Shown piece by piece: positions 7,960 to 20,960 of a stretch of DNA of 64,000 bases. The notes under the pieces are model-generated. The model saw only the letters and a list, made by a program, of their open reading frames with translations. It made no database searches and was not told where the DNA came from. Within the stretch, counting starts at the first letter, position 1, and the number at the start of each line of letters is the position of its first letter. The position numbers were made by a program, and so were the translations under genes. This DNA is from Hetaerina americana (taxonomy: Eukaryota > Arthropoda > Insecta > Odonata > Calopterygidae). The stretch is taken from assembly GCA_022747635.1 (NCBI GenBank), contig JAKTNV010000002.1, forward strand, positions 106,453,369 through 106,517,368. Reading direction: 5' to 3'.

Positions 7960-10250
7960 TTAACTCTATTTAGAAAAACTTATTAGTGAACTGGTATTTG
8001 TCTGAATTGAACTTTCTCTTTACAAATGTGCAGCCAACCAGAGACTCTATATGCTTAGATGGTATTATTACTAGTTACAATGTCCAGGAAGATTCTGTAA
8101 ATATCTTTAATTCTTGGATTTCTGATAACATTGCCATTGCCTTTAGAGTGTTGGATGTTCCTACAGTTGTGAACAGTAAAAAAACTACAACTACATGGCC
8201 TATTCCTCCAAGCCATATGGTGAAATAGATCAGGTGTCCTTATTCACTTCAGATAATGGCCAACAGATCTTTACTTTGTTCTTTGAAAGATTCATTTCAA
8301 TATCTAATCAAGCATTTCCACTAAAATTAATTAACCTCAAGCCAATTAATAAACAAAACAACTGGTTTACACCTGAACTAGGACTGTTAAGAGAAAATCT
8401 GCTGCAGAACTAATATGAGGTTAAAAGGAAGTCAACTGATGCTAACCTTTTAAGTTTAATATACAATGAGCTCAAAAGGGAATATCATAAGAAGCTAACA
8501 TTGGCTAAATGCAATGCCTATAGAGCAAATCCAAAAGAAAATTAGAGCTGCCTGGTCAATCATAAGGAAAATAAGTCCCTCAACTAATATAACAAAAGAT
8601 ACCGCAATACATCCCTCTGGATTTGATAACTTCTTCACAAGTTCCTTAAACAATATTCTTTGTAAAATCCCTAATTTCAAGCTGGATATTAAAGACTGCC
8701 TCAATAGATCTTCTGCTTCTACTGAAACTTTTCACTGGAAGTGGGTCACTCCATCTGAAATAGTGAAAAAGGTTGCTAAATTTAAGAAATCAAAAAGTAT
8801 AGATGTCTACAGTCTCTCTAATGACATTATTAATGCCATTGTTCATCAAATTTTCTTCCCACTGTTTGTGGTCATCAATTCCTGTTTCTGGTATGGACAC
8901 TTTCCTAATGCCCTAAACTACTCTAAAGTAATACCAGTTTATAAGTGGTGTGATGAAAATGATCCAAAATATTATCAATCAATCCTGTGATTGGTAAAGT
9001 CATTGAGACTATTGGTGGTGCCCAAATACTTAAGTATCTAGAAAGAAAGAACTTACTCAGTTCCTCACAATTTGGCTTTAGACCTGGAAAGTCTACTGAG
9101 CAAGCTGTTGAAAATGTCTTAAAACAAATACTGTGTGCTTTTGAAGATAGGTTGTGCTTATCTCTCTCATTGTTTGACATCTCCTCAGCATTTGAATGAT
9201 AAGACCACCAAATCCTCAGTATTATGTCATTCAGGGCTCTGAACTAAAATTCATGACCTCATTTTAAAAAACCATAAACAAATGGTTGAAGTGAATGGTG
9301 GTAAGTCAAACTTTTTGCGAGCAAACAGTAGTGTTCCCTAGGGGTCTATATTTGGTCCTCTGTAATTTCTGCTCATGATTAATGACTTACCAAGTAACAT
9401 ACCGGCTGATTGTATCCTGGATGCTGATGACACTACTTTTATAACTAAATGTAAAAATCCTGAACAGGCACATGAAGAACTGAAAGACGTGCAACCAGAA
9501 GCTCAAAGCTCTGTCAAACTCCTAGGGTTATTTATTGACTCTAATCTTTCCTGGAAAAGCATTGTAACTGCTATTTCCAAAAAAACTTTCCAATAAAATC
9601 TTCCTAATCACGAGACTTAAAAACTGCATTCCTGAGGAACATTTGTGACTTTCTTATTTTCCTTTTTCCAAAGTCACCTAAGTTATGGCCTGAGACTTTG
9701 GAGATATGTAAGTGACACAAATGCTATGCTTATGTTACAAAAGGAAGCAGTTAGGATTTTAACCAGTTCTGGCCATCATGATCACTTTCATCCATTATTT
9801 GTCAGTCTAAGAGTGATGATGGTCTTCAACATATACGTTTACCTGTACTTAATTCATGTAAAAGATAATGTAAATAACAATGCTTTAAGAGGTAATATGA
9901 ACTGCCATAATACAAGGTCAAGAAATATGTTAGACATTACCCAATGCAGATTGTCTAAAACCTTCAACCTATCCAATGACCTTGCCTTAAAATTTTATAA
10001 CAGACTTCCCCATTCTGCAAGACTGACTAGCTATAATAGGTTCAAAACTGTAATTGAGGATTAGTTGATTTCAAAACCTTTGTATTCTTTTAGTGAATAT
10101 TTGAAACTGGACCTCTGAAGAATGCAATCATAATACGTATGTATCTCTTCACCACAGTAATGAATGTATGTATTTATATGTTTTCTTTTAACAGCATCTA
10201 TAGTGGAAAGTGCTGCCCTTTGATGAATAAAGATTATTATTATTATATGG
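7960..10250 (+). pseudogene. Frame-shifted CR1/Jockey-like non-LTR retrotransposon (endonuclease end plus reverse transcriptase)
   Basis: Six successive open stretches in changing frames give one degraded element. The end of an AP-endonuclease domain comes first (7986-8228, with the usual SDH catalytic motif now reading ISDNIAI). Then come a linker, the RT start (KVIPVYKWCDENDPKYY, about 8930-8980), the FGFRPGKSTEQA block (about 9070-9105), SLFDISSAF, VFPRGSIFGPL (about 9330-9360), and the catalytic block as DADDTTF instead of YADDTTF (about 9418-9440). Thumb and C-terminal regions end with LKFYNRLP. The 3' end has AATAAAG at about 10225 followed by ATT repeats. Stops, frameshifts and the altered YADD mean that it is dead. 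The 5' part is missing, as expected from truncated target-primed insertion. It lies next to a SINE, in the CpG-poor region upstream of the MFSD6-like coding exons. Confidence 0.85.
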
Positions 10251-12573
10251 AAGAACAGCTGTTCTCCCATTATAGCACCACTTGTATGTTCTTCCTAATT
10301 GTGATACAAATTGACTCATCAACAAGAGAAATTCATCCAGTTATAACACACTTTCCCATTTGGTTCCATTTAAATACAACTGCATCAGACAACATTTGTA
10401 CAGAATTCTTATAGGCAACAAATATATTATGTGCGGGTGTATTTATTTTGTCATGGTGAATCAATTGATCCTCAAAAAGTGTTGCTAGTTTTGAAAAAAA
10501 TAATTTTGAATATTACACCCAACCAACTGCACAACAATGTGTGGAAATGGATTTAAGCACCAGTTTTATTTATACACTGGATTATATACATTAAAATTAG
10601 GGAATAAGAAGTGAGAATAGCAAGAAAAAATCGATTGGGACTGTATTAAAAGTGGAGTATTTAGTAGAAACCTAATTTATAAATAATCCCTAAAATTGTT
10701 TTCCAATAATATTGTTTTTCCAACGGTTAAATGAATACAACATAGAAGCATTCATCAAATGTATAAATTGGTAGCCCAAGAGCTAGGAAGTACCAAGAAA
10801 AGTTTTTGCGGATATTTGACAGATATATGAGTCATAAAGAAAAAAGTTTCCTAAATTCTGTAATGCTGTAACTTAGGCCATTCTGACAAAAAATCTCAAA
10901 ATCAAAGCAAAGAACAGTAGGGTACTTTTCATGATTATTAGTGACCTTCTGAGGCATGGAAATCTACATCTCTTTCTTTATTTTTGCCCACATTGAGAGA
11001 ATTTTTTCAAAATACTTCCTCATCATAGTTATATCCCCCTACTGGCCAGTGTCATGAATATAGTTATAGTTGGTTCATGGAGCTCTCTTATGATTTAAAT
11101 CAACCAGTCCACAAAGGAGCTCACACTTTGCAGAGTGAAGAACAAACTGGAAAATTCACTCAATGATAATAGATTAGGCTACAGCTCATTCCATGTATTA
11201 CTCATAGGGTATCTTCATTTCTGATGGAATCTGGTGCACATATAATTTTATTAAGGTATCATATTGACTCGAAAATAATAGTTATTAATAACCCAAAGAA
11301 ATGATGTAGCAAATGGCACACACTCTTCTAGTTCTCTGAATATGATTTTACATTTCATGTACATTCCAGCCAGGATAAACTGAATAGTTACTCAACTTTA
11401 TTTGTCAGTTTGTTATGATTATAAACTTAAAAACATTTTAGCATCATATCTTGATTGATATCTCACTTAACCATACAACTAATGGGTCCAATCGTAGTGT
11501 GATTTTTAGAAAAAGTAGTAGTGAATAAAATGAAGATTTATTTGAACACAAACTTGTGAAATATGCTTATTTTTTAAGAAATACACCATTTAGTGCACAG
11601 CATGATGGACTGCTTGTAGAGCATTTAGTATTTTATTAGAGGGACAGAGGTTTTCATTCAAGTGGAGTCTCCTGACACTCCAAAATAAAATTAGTCTGAT
11701 TGATACTCTGGGAACTAGTTCTCACCAGACAGCAGTGTAAAAGTAAGAAAAATTTCACTCTTACCTTGAATGCATAAATTGCTCATGCCATGAGTCTAGT
11801 AAGTCCTCTTAACCAACTCGTATGAAGTGAGATGAGTTCAAGGATAAAAGCAACTTTCAAAATGAAAACTAAGGCAATGACTCTTAATGATTACCCAGGT
11901 GTTTGATAGTAAAAATCAACATTACAAGAGCTTATCTCAGTAATTAAAAATATAATAAAAGAAAATCATATACTCAATAACAATGAATGCTTCATCATTC
12001 TTAAACATTGGACATAATAATAATCATTAGTATTTGTACTAAATGAAGAAAGCTGTTATTGGTGTTGTTTCATGACGACATGGGTCCCTAGGGTTTAATT
12101 TAAACAAAACCTCATTACATTGAAGTGGAACTGCAGATGACATTATATTTTTAAATTATAATGGAATATCTTCCCTAGAAGTAACAATTGTAAATAATGA
12201 ATTCTCCATGTGCCACATAAATATACCTAATTATAGTTCATAATTAATTTATATATTTGTGATCATAATTTATGAATTTTTAAGTGATAGGCTTAAATTA
12301 TGGATAATTCCTAAATCTTTGAAAATGCCTGGTTCTAAATCGGATACATGTAGATATTGAATCTTTTGATATACAAATTTTAAATTACATACAAAGTTTT
12401 TACTTCAAAAGATATTTGCTGAATCAATTTTCCATAGAATTGACCCTTTTGAAAATTGCTGATCAAAACTTATCAAGACTTATCTCTGTTAAGCTAAATG
12501 ACGAATAATACATATATGAGGTTAATGAGATCTTTGATAATTGATCAAAGATAAGTTTGGTATTTTAAAGCGG
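10251..12573. other. AT-rich, CpG-poor sequence, nothing recognised
   Basis: No exon, RNA gene, terminal inverted repeat or coding similarity was seen. The stretch is uniformly AT-rich, with frequent short A and T runs. Confidence 0.4.
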
Positions 12574-12618
12574 ATTCCATAGCTGTTGCAGCAAATACAG
12601 CTACAACAGCTATGGAAT
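12574..12618. repeat. Short near-perfect hairpin
   Basis: ATTCCATAGCTGTTGCAGC and the inverted partner ending in CAACAGCTATGGAAT pair over about 19 bp with one mismatch and a very short loop. A third partial repeat of the motif (TTTAACAGCTACAACTT) follows directly. It could be the remains of a foldback element. The stem looks too short for a typical microRNA precursor. Confidence 0.5.
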
Positions 12619-14199
12619 TTAACAGCTACAACTTAGAATACAATTAATCAAACCAGCTGAAATTATAATTTTTATAATCATGTATATTATCGCAAATATA
12701 ATAAATAATGCAATTCTGTAATAATGCAATACATATAAATAATTCAATTGTGGTCAAATGTGATTTTTAACTTTTTAGGAATGTGTTATTACCATGGACT
12801 TGGCAATTGCTACTTTGTTTGCCTCTGTTGCAGTGGGTTGAGTGCAATGATCATAATACATACAGTTGAGTGTTTAAGAGCATCCCATCCCTTTAGATTG
12901 ATTCAAAATTTTTCACTAGACAGATTCAGACTATAAATGCTTGTACTCGTAGGTATTCACATGAATAGACAAGACCTTACCTACATAAGTTGTGTACTAT
13001 ATTGACCAACAGTGTTAGGGTAACTTAGCGTACGTAATTCATCCAATTACTCAGATTAAATAATTCAGTGCAACTGTTCTTATTATGCATCAACTATTTC
13101 AAAAATTTCCAAGAAATTAAATTTACATCCTTCATATTCTGAGTGGATTCATATATGGATTAGCATCACTCATACGTTTACATTTCAATTAATACTTGGC
13201 AAAATTAAGAGGGCACATCACCATTATCAAAACACTCTTATGTTCTTTTGCTCCTGTTCTCGACTCCAACCAGTTTGGCCACTATATTTTGCAAAGCACA
13301 AATTACAATTCAAGTATACACAAATGTCATAATCAATAATACCAATTTTTTTTCTTTAATCAACAGCCTATTTACAATTTTGCAGAATTATGAAAGGAAA
13401 ACTAAATTTTGTCCTTTGGCATACCCACACCTATAGCTTTACCATGAATGGTATCTTTTACCAATAGATTGACACTTTGGTATTATCAGGTGATATTGGC
13501 ATTATTAGGTTGATTGCCTGTTCTTTCAACATGCCATTGTTAAATCTATAATTCAAACCTTTTTCATAATTATTACATTCTGAAACGCATGCAATGTTAT
13601 TCAATTATAATCATAAATTGGAGTGAGACGTGGGCATATTAGTCGGATGATGGTTCATACATGAAGGCTGAGTGCTTGTGGACACAATGGTGGGATTTGG
13701 ACAGGAGTAAAAATCATATAAAATTTGAAAAAAAAATCTTAGACCAGGTATAATTTTCGCTCTTTTTCCAAAGTTACATATTTATATGTACCATATTTAA
13801 AGCTTGCCTTTACTGTAATTCCTTGACAAGGAAACCTTTCTGATAGTTCTTATTGAGCAGAATGAATACAAGATGCTGATAAAACTTCATGGTATAAATA
13901 TTTGGAAATTATGTAAATTATTAAAAGAGATTCTTAGAGTGGAACTGTTCAATTCTTTTGATGGTGTTTTCAATATTGAAGCAAAGAACAATTTCACAAA
14001 GCATAGTTTTTAAATTTATTTTAACTTGATTGTCCTTTGTAATCCCAAGAAGAGAATATCAGGACTGGTATCTTTAACAGTAGTTGTTGAAGTAGGAAGT
14101 TATTAAAATAATGCAGTTATGCTGGAATTTATGGGGATACACTTGTAATTAAATTAACATTGTTGCCTGATTCTTGGTCAATTTTTTTTTACACTTTGA
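12619..14199. other. AT-rich, CpG-poor sequence, nothing recognised
   Basis: No supported gene. The open frames at 12748-12936 and 13248-13436 show no family resemblance and have no exon-like splice context that I can defend. Confidence 0.4.
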
Positions 14200-15875
14200 T
14201 TTTTTACAATTGATTTTTACATTTATAAAAACCATGGCTGTGTAAATGATTTGAATAACTACAGACCAATAGCCGTCCAAAATATATTTGCTAAAATTTT
14301 CGAAAAAGCCATGTTTATGCAAATAGCATTTTATCTTAAAAAAAACATCCTACTTTCAAATTCTCAGCATGGATTTAGATCTGAAAGGTCTACCACAACT
14401 GCCATATGTCAGGCAATCGACAGCATACTTAATTCATTAGATGCTAAACGCAAAACTCTTGGAATGTTTTTTGACTTGTCAAAGGCTTTTGATAATGTAA
14501 ACCACAATAGACTACTAATTAAACTCAATAGAATAGGAATTAGAGGAATTCCTTTAAACTGGATGAAGTCCTATATTCATAATCGCACTCAGAAAGTAGT
14601 GTTATCAGTTGATGGGTCAAAATATTCATCCGAAGCATACCAAGTTAACAAAGGTGTTCCACAAGGCTCAACCCTTGGGCCACTCCTCTTTCTGATTTAC
14701 ATCAATGACCTACCTAACTGCTCACCAAATAATGATGGAATAATACCAGTGTTGTACGCTGACGACACTAATGTAATAATATCAACACAAACATATCCCA
14801 GCCTTGTGGAAAAATCTAAGTCTGCCACACTTGCAATAAACAAGTGGTGTACAGACAACCTTCTAGACTTAAATGTAAATAAAAGTAAAATAGTATACTT
14901 TACACGCAATAAGAACGTGTCAGATGATCTGCTGGTAAAAATCAATGACCAATCAATTGAGCATGTGACAGAATGCAAATTTCTAGGTATTTCTCTATGT
15001 GCAAATATTTCTTGGGATACTCATGTAAAAGCCCTTCAACACAAGCTCAGTTCAACTTGCTACTTATTAAGACACCTGTATGAAACTACAAGTAAAACTG
15101 TACTACTCAATTTGTACTATGGGGAAATTTATTCAAATATAACCTACAGTATAATATTATGGGGATCAGCTGCTATTTCTCAAACCATCTTTAAAATGCA
15201 AAAGAAAGCTATTAGAATCATCACCAGGAAACCTCACAATGCTCCATCAAGGCCTATTTTCCGTGAATTAAATTTGCTACCACTCCCATGCATCTACATT
15301 ATGTTTTTAATTCTATATGTAAAAAATAACATCAGCAACTATTCTCTTAACTCTGCCTATCATCATCATTACACCAGAGGCAGAAATGACTTCCATTATG
15401 GGAATATAAGAACTAAAGCATTGAAATTAGGACCCAATGAAATGGGCATCAGGTTATATAACAAACTACCCAAAAGGATCAAGGATACAAAGGGAACTGC
15501 TGCATTCAGGCATAAATTAAAAAGATATCTACAGCGCAATATGTTTTACTCGGTTGATGAATATCTCAACAATATTCCCAACCAGTAAGTTCATACTTTT
15601 AGTTTCTAGCAATGGTCATGGTCTGATTCATGTTAATGATCAATGATTTTTTCTGATTTTGATATTGTATGTGCATGTTACAGCCAATGTTCATGGGTTT
15701 GTACCAAACATTTATGTAACTATGAGCATCATTTCTTTTATGTATCTTAACTGAGCCTGTGTCTTTGCTCCTCTTTGACGTGCCTTATATCATGTACATA
15801 CACCACCCACCTGGTATTTTTGTATTGTGATCTCTGGGCAAATAAAAAGTAATAATAATAATAATAATAATACAC
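14200..15875 (+). mobile_element. 5'-truncated CR1/Jockey-like non-LTR retrotransposon with an intact RT reading frame
   Basis: One frame is open from 14200 to a stop at 15586-15588. Recognisable protein begins at about 14227, before the first listed codon (...GCVNDLNNYRPIAVQN). RT blocks appear in order: NNYRPI at about 14254, HGFRSERSTTTA at about 14370, MFFDLSKAFDNVNHNRL at about 14467, KGVPQGSTLGPLLFLIYIND at about 14650, catalytic YADDTNVI at about 14755, and the FLGI/ISWDTH thumb at about 14980. The C-terminal LYNKLP...YLQRN tail follows. A 3'UTR of about 250 bp ends in GGGCAAATAAAAAG and TAA repeats (about 15850-15871). The endonuclease and ORF1 are missing. With no stop inside the RT this is far younger than the 7.96-10.25 kb copy. 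There is no intact start codon, so 5' truncation on insertion explains the absence of a complete ORF. Confidence 0.9.
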
Positions 15876-16018
15876 TTTGAAATTCATGCATTTTAATTCA
15901 TATTCGGTTAAAAGATACTGTCATAGCATCTCATGCAGTTCTTTGGTTTTAACACTGTTTGTTGTGGTACCCTCAGTGTCTTCTGGGCAAATAAAGATTA
16001 TTATTATTATTATTATTA
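15876..16018 (+). repeat. SINE family C tail with ATT-repeat 3' end
   Basis: Positions 15876-15955 match the family C tail (TGAAATTCA, GGTTAAAAGATACTGT, CATCTCATGCAGTTCTTTGG). After about 35 bp comes CTTCTGGGCAAATAAAG followed by at least eight ATT units. The GGGCAAATAAA terminus equals that of the adjacent RT element at 15850, which suggests a shared 3' end used by the same retrotransposition machinery. Confidence 0.55.
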
Positions 16019-18552
16019 CCCCTCAGATCCTCTTTCAAGTTAAACATGCATAAGAAATTGATTGTGTTGAGTAAGAGCTTCCCCCTCCAGGTGCTCCCAC
16101 CCCATTAACTTTAGTGTATCTCAATATCCTTTGCTTGTAAAATCGTTCACATTCTTTGGGCCACTTTTGATTGTCATCTCAGAGGTATACTCTATATTAA
16201 ACAGCTCGAAATTTTTCCCTAATTCACAAAATTGTAGTTAATATATTTATCCAAGTGCATAGATGGTAATGGGTCACACCACCCTCTTTATGGTAGATTA
16301 CAATCCGGCTAGGGAAAGGAATAATAGTAATTAAGAATAGAGTAATCAAACTGTTTGTTCACATTTAGGAAGGAAGGCTTAATATCTCCTACATTTCCAA
16401 AAAAAAAGATGATTTGAATTTAAAATTTAAATTATTAAGACAGAGATCCTGAATGTGGATATGATAGGAAACCTTCTAAAATAGTAATTATTCCAAAAGA
16501 TTACCCAGTCGTTATTGTATGACAACTGTATTAATGTACAGTGTATGTAGCATGTAACTTGAGGTAGTGGATGATTACTTTGTTTTTCAATTCTCAACGT
16601 ACGTGGAATAATTTCCAATATTTAATGCATCAGGAATTACATAGCTTCAAAATGTATATGGTCCTTTTGGAAATAATTATTGAATAAATCTTTATCATGA
16701 TATATGCAACATGGAGCTTTATTCAGTGGGTTGCACTCATAGTTGTGTGAAAAACTACAAAAATTCAGTGTACTAAAAACACATAATTGATGAGAATATT
16801 AGAACTAGTCATTGAGAATAATTGAATGCCGTAGATAAGATGCAAAGACAAATGAAAAAGATCAAAGGACAGCTAGTTGGTAAAATGATCAGATTGTACA
16901 AATGTGAAATTTGCACAAAATGTATTTGCATAAAGCATTGCTTATAATTTCTTGTCATTTTAAGAAAATTATTTCATACATTATCTCTAATTAAGTATTT
17001 GTTATGAAAACTAGTCACATTGTTTGCAATATAGGTATTTGTGTGAAATATGTTTGCCATAGTTCTGGCAAAATCAAACAGATTTTATATTGTATTTGTT
17101 AATGTTAAAACAAAATTTGCATTTCAAATATAAGTTTATTTACTCATCCTTTAATGACCTTATTCCTCAATTTTATAAGCAAAGAATTTATCTTGATTTT
17201 GTTGTTTAATTTAATACTTCAAGTTGATACAGAGATACAGAGTTGAACTTCGAGTAACTAAGGAAGCACATCTGCTGGAGGGCTAATAAATGTCATAGAG
17301 GTGACATAGAAGACAATTAGAATTTCAGTGGCCACCATGACTAATGTAACACCTTCATGTATCAACCACTATATTACCAAAATTCTGAACTGAGGTTTCT
17401 GCATTTTGAAATTGTCTAAACATGTTTGCATTATAATTTTCATTTTTAAAGAAATTAATTAATTATATGTTCATTTTAAGTAATTATCAATTTAAATTTG
17501 TTGGTAGAAAATCAACAGAGAATGCATTCAGAAAGCCTGGAGAAGTTAATGCAGTACTGCATGAATACCAAAACATGTAGAGTTCATATATCCTTTCAGT
17601 GAACCCACAAACAATATATGAGTCTGTGGTCAAAGAGTGCTATGTCATATTTCAGGAACAGGTTAAAAAATTAAATTGGATTAACGAATATTTTTGCTCA
17701 TTTTTTCATATTCTAATTGATATATTTTTAGTGTAGAAAATGAAATAGGTAATACCTTTTGTATTTTGCTTCAAACTGTCACAAAACATAAGCACTGGCA
17801 GAATGAAAACTAAGGGAGTAGGCAAAAGGCTATGAAGTCACCACAGTAATCATTAACTTTCTCTCCCCCTCCATCCCTCTTAAATACACTCTCAGGAATT
17901 TTATTTTCTTCAATCCCCTATTATTGGCAGGTCGTAAATAGCTTGATTGACAAATAAATCATAGCATATTAGCATAGCATGTATTAAAGTGCCAAGAACC
18001 TGGAGAGGAAGAGGCAGGGTCCAACATTGCTTACCCCTCCCAGCATCCACATGCAACAACCTTCAGCGTAAACAAGTATGGCTCACAAACAAGCCAGAGA
18101 TACTTTTCACATGTAACAAGAATCAATAGGTCAGCCAACCACCATTCAAGGGTTTCATAGGCATACATTTTAAAACATTCCCCTCTTCTCCAAGTAGTCA
18201 AATCAACCCCATGAAAATATTCTCCTGCTTCCATTAGTTTAAACAACCCCATATTATTTTTAGCCACATTAGTCATTTGGCATCCTTCCATTTCCCCCCA
18301 CTAGTGCTTATTTTCATTTCTTTAGTGAGCATCCGCCAATAACATTCATAGATTATCTGATAAATGTGACAATTTAAAATTTTGTTTTTAGAAAAGGTCT
18401 TGCAGACCTCTTGAAAGTAAAAATAAAAATTTGGGATGCATAATTTTCAAAACAAATAATCTAAACTTGGATTTTTGGAACATATTAAGTGAGTTAATAC
18501 TATCTTAACCAACAAACCATAGCAATCAACTCAAATGTTTGGTTAGATAAGT
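16019..18552. other. AT-rich, CpG-poor sequence, nothing recognised
   Basis: No coding exon or repeat could be supported. A CCCC-containing stretch at 16080-16105 and an 86-codon minus-strand frame at 18031-18291 were examined, and neither resembles anything known to me. Confidence 0.4.
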
Positions 18553-18790
18553 GAGGCTAGAGACCTCTTAATACTAAGCCCAATGGCATGTGAATTTCAC
18601 ACACCAAAACTGGGGTAGCATTTCCTTTCCTTTTGCCGACTGTGATTTGCCAGGAAGATGTGATCTGAAAAATCACTCAACTTGGGTGAAGCTGAGGGTG
18701 ACTGAAGATGTTACTCAGAATTGAGTGGGACAACACTCTACTTACTGGGGTATCACACCCTCCAATACCTTGTCATCTAGATAATTTAGA
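18553..18790 (-). mobile_element. Old SINE copy, family B, minus strand
   Basis: The reverse complement of the SINE at 32197-32470 aligns through this stretch. Shared landmarks are TACTAAGCCC, GTGTGAA(A)TTCACAC, the TTCCTTTCC block, CAGGAAGA, CTGAAAAATC, ACTTGGGTGAAGCTG and the degraded B-box region near 18720-18735. It is clearly more decayed than the 32-kb copy, having lost most CpGs to TG/CA, which fits long residence in a CpG-depleted region. Confidence 0.65.
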
Positions 18791-19757
18791 TTCATGTTGG
18801 CTATTGCATATTCATTACTGATATACTTATTTGATTTTATTACATTGGTCAGTTGGCGTAATATTAGTTGTATGCTTCTATTATTAAATTAATATATTTT
18901 TTGAGTTGAAAGTATAAAGGTTTCTGGTTAGAAAAAATTTCTTTTTTGAAGTTTTAGGAAAGTTGGCCTTTCAAGAATGCATTTTTTTTTTATTTGTGTC
19001 GAAAGGTTTTTATAAATTTTATTTTAACGGTTAATCAATTATAGCAAGTGGTCAAAACATTCATCACAAAATTTGTTAAATATGTTTCATTCACATATGA
19101 GTTCAAAAATCTAGGTACTTCATAGTATTTTCAAGAAAGGTGAAAGTTCATTAGGAATAAATCACCAAATTTTGAGGATTAACCTAAAAGTAAATTCAAT
19201 TCAAAGCTCACTTTATATTTAGCCAGTTCTACATATCTCTATTTTTCAGCTCGTGATTTTGTACTCTATGAAATGTTTCTTTTTTCATTTTTCATAATAG
19301 CGTTGTTTGATTGATTGCACTGCGATGATTTGGAATTTAATTCATGCTCCATGGCAGTGATTTTTTCTCTGTCATAAATTAGAACACACTTTTTATCTGA
19401 AGTAAGCAATCATGGTAGCAAGAGCAATGAAGGGATCATGATGGCTTTACTGATAAGTCATTTAATCTATCCCATCCCTGGTTTTTTCTCGTAACACCGT
19501 CAGCATAAACAATTTTATTCAAAGAAATGAACATGATCAACAGGATTCCACTCCTTACTACATGACAATCACTTTTTATGGCCAGTTTTGTTCCCGTGGT
19601 ATTACGGCGGCCTTCTCTTTGAACCAATAAGGCATTTCAGTAAAGCCCCCTTGGAGTTTCTTTCCAGCGCCCAGGCTAAAGCTTCAACTTAAATCAATCT
19701 TATTGACATGATTGATGAGACGCGATTGCTTCACGCCACATGCAAGTGTCCACTTAC
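18791..19757. other. Transition from CpG-poor to CpG-rich sequence
   Basis: Up to about 19430 there is roughly one CpG per 60-100 bp. From about 19490 onward CpGs appear every 10-20 bp. No exon was recognised, and the minus-strand frame at 19436-19627 looks incidental. If the donor at 19758 is real, this is the start of a long 5' intron of the MFSD6-like gene. Confidence 0.45.
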
Positions 19758-20700
19758 CCTGACTTTTGAGGGATGCGGTCGGTGAAAATTCGCCCGGCCC
19801 GGAGAGCTGCAGACTCTTTTGACAATCCCTGTAAATGAGTTCCTCGCTCCACCACGGAGGAGCCTCTTGGTTACGGCGATCCAAACGACTCTCCCCTCTC
19901 CGGATCCACCACGCTGCGAATGGCGTGAGATTTTCACAAAATAATCCTTTCAGGTAGGTGTCTTCCACTCGTTAATTGTGGTGAACGGGCGGCAAAATAC
20001 TTCCCTCTCCTCGCATCCTTACCCCGAAAGCTCTAGATTATCTTCGCGGGAATGGCAACAAAAATTATTCCCCCACCCCCACCTCAGGTCTCAACACTCC
20101 CCTTTCCGGTTCTTCCTTCTCCTAACTCCCACTTAATTCGACTAATTTATCCATAGAGCGACGTTTAAGGTGCCCGCCACCTCCTTCTTTCTCTCTATGG
20201 AGCCACTCCTTCTTTTTGTCACTGGCCACCAGCGATCAGACCGGCAGCGATTGCCCCGCGTTACTTTGCAGTTGTTACATAGTTGACCGTGGGATCCATA
20301 TCAAAAGAATGGCCACTATGACGTCCGTGGGCCCCAAGGCAAAAGGGTCAGCTGTGAGAGAATGGGCTCGTAATGGGTAGCAAATATCCCCTACCGGTTC
20401 GGGGATGGCGGTGGGGGAGGAGGATGGAGGAGGGAAGTGTGGTACGGGGAGGAGGAAGGAGAGAGAGAGAGAGATGGATGGGACGGTACGGGTGGACGTC
20501 GGTCGGGTCCAAATGCGCGCGGCCCCGTCCGAACGGCCTCTCAGCTCCCTTTAAACGATGCACCCGACGGGTTGCGTCGTTGTTCCTCCCTCCGCACGGG
20601 GAAAATTAAACGGAGGAGGGTGCAGAGGATTCCTTTTTTTTCTGCCAGGTTACTGATTTGAGGAGATTGCCTCTCGGTTGCGAGGCGGAAGCTACCCTCT
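19758..20700 (-). promoter_or_regulatory. Candidate promoter and 5' non-coding exon of the MFSD6-like gene
   Basis: The minus strand has a strong splice donor, GTCAGG|GTAAGTG (last exon base 19758), in CpG-rich DNA. It faces the MFSD6-like coding exons 13 kb downstream, exactly where CpG depletion begins. The start codon exon at 6565 has an acceptor in front of it, so an upstream 5' exon must exist somewhere, and this is the best-looking site in the window. The transcription start cannot be placed. This is inference from splice consensus, strand and composition only; no conserved protein is encoded. Confidence 0.35.
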
Positions 20701-20960
20701 GGGGGAGGCGGGCTCGCTGGGGGAGAGGAGGTCCGCTCGCCGGAGAGGTGGCCTGGGGTGTGAGAGTCGTCGTGCTGTATGTGTGGCCGCTGCTCTACTC
20801 TGCCTGTAGGAATGTGCATGTATGATTGGGTGGTATAGTGGAGAATGCGACGGGAGGGATGAGGAGGGACGGGGGGGGAAGGAGGAGGCGGGAGGTGGGG
20901 ACGGGTGGGTGGCTGAGGGGAGAAGGGGGCCGATGGCAGGGTGGTCTGCTTTGGAAGAAA
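20400..20960 (+). other. G-rich tract with G-quadruplex potential
   Basis: The plus strand carries dense G runs: 20401-20480 (GGGGATGGCGGTGGGGGAGG and onward, followed by a GA repeat) and 20848-20935 (repeated GGG, GGGGGGGG and GGAGGCGGGAGG). Many sets of four G-runs lie within short distances. Open frames through it are Gly/Arg-rich by composition and not genes. It lies in the CpG-rich block between the two divergent genes. Confidence 0.6.
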
